Position numbers and translations under genes: made by a program. From Actinocorallia populi (lineage in GTDB: Bacteria > Actinomycetota > Actinomycetes > Streptosporangiales > Streptosporangiaceae), in the NCBI RefSeq assembly GCF_002995495.1, contig NZ_PVZV01000003.1, positions 682,001-746,000 on the forward strand: a stretch of 64,000 bases of DNA. The letters run 5' to 3'. Shown here piece after piece: positions 47,330 to 54,769 of the stretch. Within the stretch, counting starts at the first letter, position 1. Every line of letters begins with the position of its first letter. A model generated the notes under the pieces. It saw only the letters and a program-made list of their open reading frames with translations. It was not told the DNA's origin and searched no databases.

Positions 47330-47893
47330 CTAGGCGGCCCGGAGGGGGGCGAGGGCGCGGGCCCAGGCCGTCACCTCGGTGAGGAGCTGACGGAGGGCCG
47401 CCGCGTGCCGGTCGGAGGGCGTGAAGGTGGTGAAGGACTCGAAGTCGGTGACGAGGGAGAGGTTGAGCTGGGTGCGGACGGTGGCGATGTGGAGGCCCGC
47501 GGCGATGAGGCGGAGGTGCTCGACGGCGCGGGCACCGCTCACGTTGCTGCCGTAGGCGACGATGCCGGCGGCCTTGCCGGTCCATTCGGCGTAGAGGTAG
47601 TCGATGGCGTTCTTCAAGGAGGACGGGATCGAACGGTTGTATTCGGGAGTGACAAAGACGAAGCCGTCGAGTTCGGCTATCTTCGCGCTCCATTTCCGGG
47701 TGTGTTCGTGCGCGTAGTCGCCGAGGAGCGGAGAGCGCGGCTCGTCGAAGAGCGGCAGGTCGTAGTCGGCGATGTCGACGACTTCGAACTCGGCGCCGGT
47801 GTCCTCCTGCGCCACCTGGTGCACCCATGCCGCCACCTGCGGACCGACCCGGCCCGGACGGGTGGTGCCGAGGATGATTCCCATTCTGGTCAT
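47330..47893 (-). CDS. NADPH-dependent FMN reductase
   Basis: The 187-residue flavodoxin-fold protein has the N-terminal FMN phosphate loop GTTRPGRVGPQVAAW and the central PEYNRSIPSSLKNAIDYLYAEW, typical of azoreductase/quinone reductase (NADPH_FMN_red) proteins. AEFEVVDIADYDLPLFDEP precedes it. It reduces FMN or quinones with NAD(P)H. GAGGAGA lies six bases before the ATG. It follows the SRPBCC gene by 56 bases and is probably in one operon with it, controlled by the divergent HxlR regulator. Confidence 0.9.
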   Translation of the reverse strand: MTRMGIILGTTRPGRVGPQVAAWVHQVAQEDTGAEFEVVDIADYDLPLFDEPRSPLLGDYAHEHTRKWSAKIAELDGFVFVTPEYNRSIPSSLKNAIDYLYAEWTGKAAGIVAYGSNVSGARAVEHLRLIAAGLHIATVRTQLNLSLVTDFESFTTFTPSDRHAAALRQLLTEVTAWARALAPLRAA

Positions 47894-47949
47894 GCCGTCT
47901 CCTCTGTCAGTACGACTGCGTTCTTGCGGTGGTTGGAAGTCTTCGGCTC

Positions 47950-48504
47950 TCAGGAGAGCCGGGGGACGGCGCCGCGAGGACGGCGGCGCGGACCGGGTTC
48001 GGGGTCGAGTGCCGCCGCCAGGCCGTTCATCCGCAGGGTCGTGGCGCCGCGCAGGTGGGGCAGGTCGGCGCTGCCGTCGCCGGTGCGGGTGAGGAAGGCG
48101 ACCTGCTCCGTCCACTCCAGGAGGGTCGACCCGTTGTCTCCGGCCAGCAGGACGGTGACGAGGGAGGTCCAGCGCAGCAGGCCGTCGACGGTGGACTCGT
48201 ACCCGAAGACGATCCTGCGGTCCGGCACGATGTCGAGGTAGCGGGACCGGTACTCCAGCCGCTCCGGCGCCGAGCCCATGGCGGAGAAGGTGCTGTGCGC
48301 CGTCTCACCGCCGCCGACGCGGAACTCGTGGTGGTGGACGGCCCCTGATCCGGGGAGCCGGAACCAGCGGCGCCGGACGCCGGAGTCGGCGAAGGCCGCG
48401 AAGACCGCGCCCGGGGCCGCGTCCAGCCACCGGGAGATCGTGAAGGTGTCGTGCCGGACGTCGAGCCCGTCCCCTGGCCTCGTCGCGGCTTCCTGTGCGC
48501 TCAT
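47950..48504 (-). CDS. SRPBCC (AHSA1-like) domain protein
   Basis: The 184-residue protein has the START-like fold of AHSA1-type proteins: FTISRWLDAAPGAVFAAFADSGVRRRWF at the N-terminus, then LEYRSRYLDIVPDRRIVFGYES, and a terminal WTEQVAFL strand with a long helix. Such proteins bind small hydrophobic ligands. The ATG at 48504 has GGAGGG six bases upstream; an ATG six bases earlier sits directly against that site and is less likely. It heads a two-gene operon divergent from the HxlR gene. Confidence 0.82.
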   Translation of the reverse strand: MSAQEAATRPGDGLDVRHDTFTISRWLDAAPGAVFAAFADSGVRRRWFRLPGSGAVHHHEFRVGGGETAHSTFSAMGSAPERLEYRSRYLDIVPDRRIVFGYESTVDGLLRWTSLVTVLLAGDNGSTLLEWTEQVAFLTRTGDGSADLPHLRGATTLRMNGLAAALDPEPGPRRRPRGAVPRLS

Positions 48505-48601
48505 CCGCATCCCTCCGTCCGTCGGCCGCCGCAGCGGTCGTCCTTGGTTACCATCGGGAAGAATTGCGAATCGGCCGGTATTAATCCCCCTATCCGATAC
48601 G

Positions 48602-48632
48602 CACTTTCACATAAGCAACGCACCTGAAAGTG
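48602..48632. promoter_or_regulatory. Inverted repeat operator for the HxlR regulator
   Basis: CACTTTCA (48602-48609) and TGAAAGTG (48625-48632) are exact inverted copies with a 15-base spacer, ending eight bases before the HxlR start codon. The position suggests autoregulation and control of the divergent operon. Confidence 0.55.
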
Positions 48633-48640
48633 GGAATCGC

Positions 48641-49036
48641 ATGGACGCAGTGCTCCGCGCCGACCTGGCCGCGCAGGGGGTGGCGCCCGGCTGCGTGGAG
48701 ACGATCGAGCTCGTCCGCGACGTCCTCGCCCGGGTCGGCGACAAGTGGACGGTCCTGATCGTCACGGCGCTGGCGACCGGCCCGATGCGCTTCACCGCCC
48801 TGCACGAGCGGATCGCGGGCATCTCCCAGCGCATGCTCAGCCACACCCTGCGCGCCCTCCACCGCGACGGCCTGATCACCCGGACCGCCTACGCCGAGGT
48901 CCCCCCGCGCGTCGAGTACGAACTCACCCCGCTCGGCCGCTCCCTCGCCGCGGCCGTCGACCACCTCGTCCACTGGGTGCAGACCCACCAGACCGACATC
49001 GCCCGCAACCGCGAGGAATTCGACACCGGCAGATGA
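48641..49036 (+). CDS. HxlR-family transcriptional regulator
   Basis: The 131-residue protein is a winged-helix HxlR regulator: LARVGDKWTVLIVTALATGPMRFTALHERIAGISQRMLSHTLRALHRDGLI covers the DNA-binding core, with no ligand domain. The usual N-terminal cysteine is present, as Cys19 in VAPGCVETIE, and could sense quinones or electrophiles. It is divergent from an FMN reductase and SRPBCC operon, a typical redox-stress arrangement. The CACTTTCA inverted repeat sits in its leader. Confidence 0.9.
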   Translation: MDAVLRADLAAQGVAPGCVETIELVRDVLARVGDKWTVLIVTALATGPMRFTALHERIAGISQRMLSHTLRALHRDGLITRTAYAEVPPRVEYELTPLGRSLAAAVDHLVHWVQTHQTDIARNREEFDTGR

Positions 49037-49079
49037 CGACCGGCCTCCGCCGCGCCGGATGCCTGCTTTCCCGCAATGG

Positions 49080-49115
49080 CGAAGGCCCGCCGATCCGCAG
49101 ATCGGCGGGCCTTCG
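49080..49115. terminator. Bidirectional hairpin terminator at the end of the steroid operon
   Basis: Perfect 15-base arms (49080-49094 and 49101-49115) with a 6-base loop separate the HxlR gene from the convergent MaoC gene. Confidence 0.8.
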
Positions 49116-49125
49116 GGGACGAGCG

Positions 49126-49926
49126 TTACGAGCCGAAGAGGACGCGGCCCGCGGACAGCACGGTCTTGCCGTCGACGGCCGCCTCGAAGAGCAGCGCGCC
49201 GTCGTCCTCGCGCCAGGCGCTGACCTGGAGGACGTCGCCGGGGAAGACGGGCGAGGCGAAGCGGCCGTCCAGCTCCAGCAGGTCGGCCGGGTGGGCGCCC
49301 GCCACGTCCGCCAGCGGCAGCGTCACCGCGGCGAGGGTGCACAGGCCGTGCATGAACGGCCTGGGCATGCCGGCGGCCTTGGCGGCCTCCGGGTCGATGT
49401 GCATGTGGTGGCGGTCGCCGAGGAGGCGGTACAGGGCCGCCTGCTCGGTGCCCGTCGGCAGCGTGAACTCGTGGTCGGGCTCTCGCTCGGGGCGGCGGGC
49501 CGCGGACGGGCCGCGCTCGCCGCCGAAACCGCCGCAGCCGGGCGCGAAGATCGACCAGGTGGCCTCGAGGTACTCGGTGTCGACCGCGACCTCGAAGACC
49601 GCCGCGCCGCCCTTGTCCCAGACCTCCGAGACGGTGGCCTTCATCTCCAGGTCGCCGGACGCCGGCAGCGGCTTGCGGACCCGCAGGCGCTGCGAGCCGT
49701 GCACGGCGGTGCCGACGTTGAACGCACCGGCCGAGCCGAGCACGTCAGGCGCCCACTGGGCGCGGGTGAGGGCGAAGGTCGGCAGGACCTTCAGCCGCTC
49801 CTCGAAGACGAGGTCCAGGTCGGTGGCCTTGGCCCCGACGGCCAGCGCGTACAGGATCGCGTCGGTCTCGCCGTACGCCTCGGTCCGCGCGCCGAGGTCG
49901 CGTCCGCGCCATTCTCCGGAGTTCAC
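49126..49926 (-). CDS. MaoC-family enoyl-CoA hydratase (ChsH3/Rv3538-like)
   Basis: The 266-residue protein has a double hot-dog fold. The N-terminal domain starts ARTEAYGETDAILYALAVGA. The C-terminal one contains YRLLGDRHHMHIDPEAAKAAGMPRPFMHGLCTLA, the hydratase-2 motif with catalytic Asp and His. These enzymes hydrate 2-enoyl-CoA thioesters; the closest known group acts on steroid side-chain intermediates. The GTG at 49926 has AAGGAAG upstream. Another GTG, at 49947, overlaps the Ltp2 stop and is a fair alternative. It is the last gene of the operon. Confidence 0.82.
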   Translation of the reverse strand: MNSGEWRGRDLGARTEAYGETDAILYALAVGAKATDLDLVFEERLKVLPTFALTRAQWAPDVLGSAGAFNVGTAVHGSQRLRVRKPLPASGDLEMKATVSEVWDKGGAAVFEVAVDTEYLEATWSIFAPGCGGFGGERGPSAARRPEREPDHEFTLPTGTEQAALYRLLGDRHHMHIDPEAAKAAGMPRPFMHGLCTLAAVTLPLADVAGAHPADLLELDGRFASPVFPGDVLQVSAWREDDGALLFEAAVDGKTVLSAGRVLFGS

Positions 49927-49943
49927 GGTCTCTTCCTTCCCGC

Positions 49944-51119
49944 TCACGTGTCGGCCGCCAGGATCAGCCCGCTGGTCGGCACGCCGGTACCGGCGGTGAC
50001 CAGGACGTTGTGCACGTCGCCCGGCTGGTTGACGGACGTGCCGCGCACCAGCCGGACGGCCTCGGCGATGCCGTTCATGCCGTGGATGTAGGCCTCGCCG
50101 AGCTGGCCGCCGTGGGTGTTGGTCGGCAGCCGGCCGTCGAGTTCGAGGTTGCCGTCGGCGATGAAGTCCTTGGCCTCGCCCTTGCCGCAGAAGCCGAGCT
50201 CCTCGAGCTGCGGCAGCACCAGCGGCGTGAAGTGGTCGTACAGGACCGCGGCCTGGATGTCGGCCGGGGTGAGCCTGCTCTGCGCGTACAGCTGCTTGCC
50301 GACCAGCCCCATCTCCGGGATGCCGGAGATCTCGGGCCGGTAGTAGCTGGTCATCATCAGCTGGTCGGGACCGGAGCCCTGCGCGGCGCCCCAGATGACG
50401 GCGGAGGGGTTGGGCAGGTCGCGGGCCCGCTCGGCGGAGACCACGACGATCGCCTGGCCGCCGTCGCTCTCCTGGCAGCAGTCCAGCAGGTGCAGGGGCT
50501 CGGCGATCCAGCGGGACGCCTGGTGCTCCTCGAGCGTGATGGGACGCCCGTAGAACCACGCCTTGGGGTTGGTCGCGGCGTGCTTGCGGTCCACGACGGC
50601 CACGCGGCCGAAGTCCTCGCTCGTCGCGCCGTACTCGTGCATGTACCGGCGGGCGAACATCGCCACCCACTGGGCGGGCGTGGACAGGCCGAACGGCGTC
50701 ATCCAGGAGTAGGCGGCGCGGTCGGCGCTGACGTCCATCGGGCGTTCGGCCTGGCCGAGGCCGTAGCGTTCGCCCGAGCGCTCGTTGAACGCGCGGTAGC
50801 ACACGACCACGTCGGCGACGCCGGTGGCGACGGCCATCGCGGCCTGCTGGACGGTGGCGCAGGCCGCGCCGCCGCCGTGCCCGATGCGGGAGAAGAACTT
50901 CAGCTCGCCGATGCCGAGGTTGCGGGCGATGTGGATCTCCGAGGAGGTGTCGGCGGTGAAGGTCACCATGCCGTCCACGTCGGAGGGCTCCAGGCCCGCG
51001 TCGGTGATGGCGGCCAGCACCGCCTCGCAGGCGAGCTGCAGCTCGCTGCGGCCGGACTCCTTGGAGAACTCGGTGGCGCCGATCCCCGCGATCGCGGCGG
51101 CTCCGGGCAGCACGCTCAT
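49944..51119 (-). CDS. ltp2: Ltp2-like steroid retro-aldolase (thiolase-fold lipid-transfer protein)
   Basis: The 391-residue protein has the thiolase fold of SCP-X/lipid-transfer proteins: AAIAGIGATEFSKESGRSELQLACEAVLAAI at the N-terminus and GHGGGAACATVQQAAMAVATGVADVVVCYRAF near residue 80. The C-terminal half contains NTHGGQLGEAYIHGMNGIAEAVRL. Characterised Ltp2 removes the side chain remnant at C17 of the steroid by retro-aldol cleavage and needs the DUF35 domain of ChsH2 as partner. ChsH2 and ChsH1 are encoded in the same operon, which supports this role over thiolysis. Its ATG overlaps the chsH1 stop by four bases. Confidence 0.85.
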   Translation of the reverse strand: MSVLPGAAAIAGIGATEFSKESGRSELQLACEAVLAAITDAGLEPSDVDGMVTFTADTSSEIHIARNLGIGELKFFSRIGHGGGAACATVQQAAMAVATGVADVVVCYRAFNERSGERYGLGQAERPMDVSADRAAYSWMTPFGLSTPAQWVAMFARRYMHEYGATSEDFGRVAVVDRKHAATNPKAWFYGRPITLEEHQASRWIAEPLHLLDCCQESDGGQAIVVVSAERARDLPNPSAVIWGAAQGSGPDQLMMTSYYRPEISGIPEMGLVGKQLYAQSRLTPADIQAAVLYDHFTPLVLPQLEELGFCGKGEAKDFIADGNLELDGRLPTNTHGGQLGEAYIHGMNGIAEAVRLVRGTSVNQPGDVHNVLVTAGTGVPTSGLILAADT

Positions 51120-51538
51120 CCTTCACTTCCTTCGGGCAGCTGGACCACGACGGTGCCGGTGACGTGCGGGCCGATGGCGTTGACGCCCTTCACCGCGATC
51201 TCGACGCTGCGCCCGGAGTCGTCCTTGGCCGTCACGCTGCCGGTCATCACCATGGTGTCGCCGGGGTAGTTGGGCGCGCCCAGCCGGATCTTGATCTTCT
51301 TGACCACGGCGGCGGGCCCTGCCCACTCGGTCACGTACCGGTCGACCAGCCCGTTGCTGGTCAGGATGTTCATGAACACGTCCTTGGAGCCGCGCTCGGC
51401 CGCCAGGGACGGGTCGTGGTGCACGTCCTGGTAGTCGCGGCTGGCCAGCGCGGTCGCCACGATCATGGTGCGGGTGAGCGGGATGCTCAGCTCCGGCAGC
51501 TCCTCCCCCACCCGGACGTCCCGGTAGGCGCGGCTCAT
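51116..51538 (-). CDS. chsH1: ChsH1-like MaoC hydratase subunit
   Basis: The 140-residue single hot-dog protein carries the hydratase residues in ATALASRDYQDVHHDPSLAAERGSKDVFMNI (Asp and His near residue 38). In the known enzyme ChsH1 supplies the active site and pairs with the MaoC half of ChsH2 in a heterotetramer that hydrates the C17 enoyl-CoA. The ATG overlaps the ChsE1-like stop and its own stop overlaps ltp2, each by four bases. Confidence 0.85.
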   Translation of the reverse strand: MSRAYRDVRVGEELPELSIPLTRTMIVATALASRDYQDVHHDPSLAAERGSKDVFMNILTSNGLVDRYVTEWAGPAAVVKKIKIRLGAPNYPGDTMVMTGSVTAKDDSGRSVEIAVKGVNAIGPHVTGTVVVQLPEGSEG

Positions 51539-52629
51539 GACGCGGCCCCCGCCAGGAGGTCGCCGAGCTCGGCCAGGTCGGCGGACGCGCCGCCGAGCAC
51601 GCCCGACAGCTGCTTGCCCCACAGGAAGTAGCGGTGCACCGGGTAGTCGACGTCCACGCCGATGCCGCCGTGCAGGTGCTGGGCGCGGTGGACGGCGTTC
51701 AGGCCGCCCTCGTCGGCCCACCACTTGGCGGTCAGGGCGGCGGTGGTGGCGTCCTCGCCGGCCTCCAGCAGCGAGACGGCCTTCCACAGGCACGCCTGCA
51801 TGGCCTCGATCTCGATGTAGGTGTCGGCGAGCTGGTGCTGGACGGCCTGGAAGGTGGCCAGCGGGCGGCCGAACTGCTCGCGCTCGGACAGGTAGGAGCC
51901 CGCCAGGCGCATCGCGCCGTCGGCGACGCCCGCCTGGGCCGCGGTGACCGCCACGCGGGTCAGGTCCAGGACGGTGCGCAGCGCGCCCTCGCCCAGCGCC
52001 TGGGCGGGAGCGCCCTCCAGCGTGAGGTTCCCGGCCACGTCGTGGCTGGTGGTCGACGTCCGCTCCCACGCGGTGCCCGGCGCGGAGGCCTCCACGACGA
52101 ACACGCCGGGGCCGTTCTCGGTGCGGGCGGAGACCAGCACGTACCGGGCGCCGAAGGCCGAGGGCACGACGGCCTTGACGCCGGTCAGCTTCCAGCCGTC
52201 CCCGTCCGGGACGGCCGAGCAGCGCGGGTCGGCCGGGTCGGCGGGCGCGAACTCCTCGAGCGCGACGGTGGCGCGCCCGGCGCCCTCCGCGATGCCCGGC
52301 AGCAGCGCCTCGCGCTGCGCGGCGCTGCCGTGCCGCGCGACGGTCAGCCCCGCCACGAGCGCGGGCCACACCGGGGCGGGCGCGACGCTGCGGCCCTGCT
52401 CCTCCAGCAGGACGCACATCCCGCCGACGCCCAGGCCCGCGCCGCCGTCCTCCTCGGGCAGCGCGATGCCGAGCAGGCCGGCGTCGCCCAGGGCCTTCCA
52501 CAGCTCCTCGTCGACGCCGTTCTCGCTCTGCTCGGCGGCGCGCAGCCGGTCGGCGGTGGCGTAGTCGGTGAAGATCTGCCGGGCCAGTCCCCGGACCTCT
52601 TCGAGTTCCTCGCCAAGGGTGAAGTCCAT
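51535..52629 (-). CDS. chsE1: ChsE1/FadE28-like acyl-CoA dehydrogenase subunit
   Basis: The 364-residue protein is an acyl-CoA dehydrogenase with a short C-terminal half: DFTLGEELEEVRGLARQIF begins it, and the FAD/substrate segment QHLHGGIGVDVDYPVHRYFLWGKQLS lies near residue 328, close to FadE28-type sequence as I recall it. In Mycobacterium, ChsE1 and ChsE2 form an alpha2-beta2 dehydrogenase of the C3 side-chain remnant. The ATG overlaps the ChsH2 stop by one base. Which of the two subunits this is has been judged from memory of motifs and remains to be confirmed. Confidence 0.78.
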   Translation of the reverse strand: MDFTLGEELEEVRGLARQIFTDYATADRLRAAEQSENGVDEELWKALGDAGLLGIALPEEDGGAGLGVGGMCVLLEEQGRSVAPAPVWPALVAGLTVARHGSAAQREALLPGIAEGAGRATVALEEFAPADPADPRCSAVPDGDGWKLTGVKAVVPSAFGARYVLVSARTENGPGVFVVEASAPGTAWERTSTTSHDVAGNLTLEGAPAQALGEGALRTVLDLTRVAVTAAQAGVADGAMRLAGSYLSEREQFGRPLATFQAVQHQLADTYIEIEAMQACLWKAVSLLEAGEDATTAALTAKWWADEGGLNAVHRAQHLHGGIGVDVDYPVHRYFLWGKQLSGVLGGASADLAELGDLLAGAAS

Positions 52630-53582
52630 CAGTCTTCCTTCTTCGGGACGGCGGGCCGGAAGACCGGCAGGGTCAGGTCGGGGTCGGCGTCCAGCCACTC
52701 CAGCGAGACCGGCATGCCGATCTCGACGTCCTCGGGCGCGACACCGGTGAGGTTGGCGGTCAGCCGCGTGCCCTCGGGCAGCTCGATCACCGCGATCAGC
52801 AGCGGGTAGTCGAACGCCGGGTGCCGCGGGTGGTGGGCGACCACGTAGCTGTAGACGGTGCCCTCGCCGGTGGACTCCACGGTGTCCCACTCGAACGAGC
52901 CGCACACCGGGCAGCACGGGCCGGGCGGGTGGCGCAGCGACTCGCAGGCCGAGCAGCGCTGGATGACCAGCCGGTGCTCCCTGGCCGCCTCGAACCAGAA
53001 CGCGTTGTCGGCGTTGATCGCGGGCCGGGGCCGCTTCGCCCTGGGCTTGGGCTTGTCCGCCGGGACGAACCGCAGGGTCCGCCAGCGCTGGGTGGCCACG
53101 ACCTCGCCGTTCTGGTCGCGGTAGGTCTTCATGGTGGACACGAAGCGCCCGGTGCCCAGCCCGGTCTTCTTCTCCGGCGAGATCGACTCGACGGTCTCGG
53201 AGACGGAGATGTGGTCGCCGGGGACGAGCTCGCGCTGGAACTCGAACTCCGAGTCGGTGGCCACGACCGAGGTGTAGCCGCCCTCGGCCAGCAATGCCAC
53301 CAGCTCGTCGAAACCGGCGGACGAGCCGTCATCGACGGGGTTCACCGTGGCGGCGTACCCGCGCATCGTCCACGCCTGGACCATCGACGCGGGCGCCACG
53401 ATCCCCGGACGCCCGGTGGCCTTGGCGGCCTCGTCGTCCAGGTAGACGGGGTTGGCGTCCGCCATGGCCTCGGCCCAGTGCCGGATCATCGGCACGTTCA
53501 CCGGGTCCTGGCCGCGCCGCTCGGCGACCAGCTCCCGGCCGACCCAGGCCTGGAGCCTGGCCTCGTAGTCCTCAGCGCTCAT
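52629..53582 (-). CDS. chsH2: ChsH2-like MaoC-DUF35 fusion protein
   Basis: The 317-residue protein joins a MaoC hot-dog domain (residues 1-165, with MIRHWAEAMADANPVYLDDEAA) to a DUF35 domain. The latter has a zinc ribbon formed by two CxxC pairs (CSAC near residue 215 and CPVC near residue 228) and then an OB fold. The MaoC half pairs with ChsH1; the DUF35 half binds and activates Ltp2. This dual architecture is diagnostic of the steroid side-chain operon. Start and stop overlap neighbours by four bases and one base. Confidence 0.88.
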   Translation of the reverse strand: MSAEDYEARLQAWVGRELVAERRGQDPVNVPMIRHWAEAMADANPVYLDDEAAKATGRPGIVAPASMVQAWTMRGYAATVNPVDDGSSAGFDELVALLAEGGYTSVVATDSEFEFQRELVPGDHISVSETVESISPEKKTGLGTGRFVSTMKTYRDQNGEVVATQRWRTLRFVPADKPKPRAKRPRPAINADNAFWFEAAREHRLVIQRCSACESLRHPPGPCCPVCGSFEWDTVESTGEGTVYSYVVAHHPRHPAFDYPLLIAVIELPEGTRLTANLTGVAPEDVEIGMPVSLEWLDADPDLTLPVFRPAVPKKED

Positions 53583-54748
53583 CGGCCGGACCTCGCCCTC
53601 GGCAGGCCCAGGCCCTGGACGGCGACCATGTCGCGCAGCACCTCGTTGACGCCGCCGCCGAAGGTGTTGACGATGCCCTGGCGGGACAGCTGCTCGATCT
53701 GCCCGAACAGCACCGCGCCCGGCGACTCCGGACGGATCCGCCCGGCCGCGCCGAGGATGCCGGTGAGGGTGCGCTGCACGTCGATGTGGGTCTCGGTGCC
53801 GTAGGCCTTGGTGCCGCCGGCCTGGGCGCCCGACAGGTCGCCGGTGGTCTCCACCGCCCAGGTCATCTTCCAGTTGAGCAGCGCCATCGCCTCGAGCTTG
53901 GCGTAGGTGCGGGCCAGGTCGCGGCGCACCCACGGCAGGTCGATGACGCCGTTGTCGCGCGCCCAGTCCCGCACGTCCTCCCACAGGCGGATCATGCGGC
54001 CGCCGAGCGCGGCCAGGCCGATGCGCTCGTGGTTGAGCTGGTTGGTGATCAGGCTCCAGCCGCCGTCGACCTCGCCGACGACGTCCCCGGCCGGGATCCG
54101 CACGCCCGCGTAGTAGGTGGCGGTGACGACCATGCCGCCGACGCACTGGATCGGGCTCCAGGAGAACCCTTCGGCGTCGGTGGGGATGATGACGATGGAG
54201 ATGCCCTTGTGGCGGGGCTTGTCCGGGTCGGTGCGCACGGCCGTCCACACGTAGTCGGCGGTGTTGGCGCCGCTGGTGAAGATCTTGCTGCCGTCGACGA
54301 CGAACTCGTCGCCGTCGCGGACCGCCTTGGTGCGCAGCGACGCCAGGTCGGTGCCGGCGTCCGGCTCGGTGTAGCCGATCGCGAAGACGATGTCCCCGGA
54401 GAGGATGCCCGGGAGGAACTTCTTCTTCTGCTCCTCGGTCCCGTACTTCATCAGCGTCGGGCCGACGGTGTTGACGGTGACGAACGGGAACGGCAGGCCG
54501 GCCCGCTGCACCTCGTCGAAGAAGATGTACTGGTCGGAGAGGGACCGGCCCTGGCCCCCGTACTCGACGGGCCAGCCGATGCCCAGCCAGCCGTCGTTCC
54601 CGAGCATCTTGACGACCTCGCGGAACCGGCTGCCGCCGACGCCCTCCTCGCCGACCCGGCGGCGCACGTCCGCGGGCAGCAGGTTGGCGAAATAGGCACG
54701 AAGTTCCGCGCGCAGTTCCTGTTGCGCTGCGGACTCACGCAGATCCAT
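53579..54748 (-). CDS. chsE2: ChsE2/FadE29-like acyl-CoA dehydrogenase subunit
   Basis: The 389-residue protein has a typical ACAD layout: DLRESAAQQELRAELRAYF, then GYTEPDAGTDLASLRTKAVRDGDEFVVDG with the FAD-binding region, and the C-terminus NTFGGGVNEVLRDMVAVQGLGLPR. Both ends resemble FadE29. It is probably the catalytic partner of the ChsE1-like subunit encoded two genes downstream. ATG 54748 is chosen, since it gives the family's MDLR start; GTG 54754 adds two residues. It is 21 bases after the FadD17-like ligase. Confidence 0.85.
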   Translation of the reverse strand: MDLRESAAQQELRAELRAYFANLLPADVRRRVGEEGVGGSRFREVVKMLGNDGWLGIGWPVEYGGQGRSLSDQYIFFDEVQRAGLPFPFVTVNTVGPTLMKYGTEEQKKKFLPGILSGDIVFAIGYTEPDAGTDLASLRTKAVRDGDEFVVDGSKIFTSGANTADYVWTAVRTDPDKPRHKGISIVIIPTDAEGFSWSPIQCVGGMVVTATYYAGVRIPAGDVVGEVDGGWSLITNQLNHERIGLAALGGRMIRLWEDVRDWARDNGVIDLPWVRRDLARTYAKLEAMALLNWKMTWAVETTGDLSGAQAGGTKAYGTETHIDVQRTLTGILGAAGRIRPESPGAVLFGQIEQLSRQGIVNTFGGGVNEVLRDMVAVQGLGLPRARSGR

Positions 54749-54769
54749 GGGCACTCTCTCTCTGGATGG

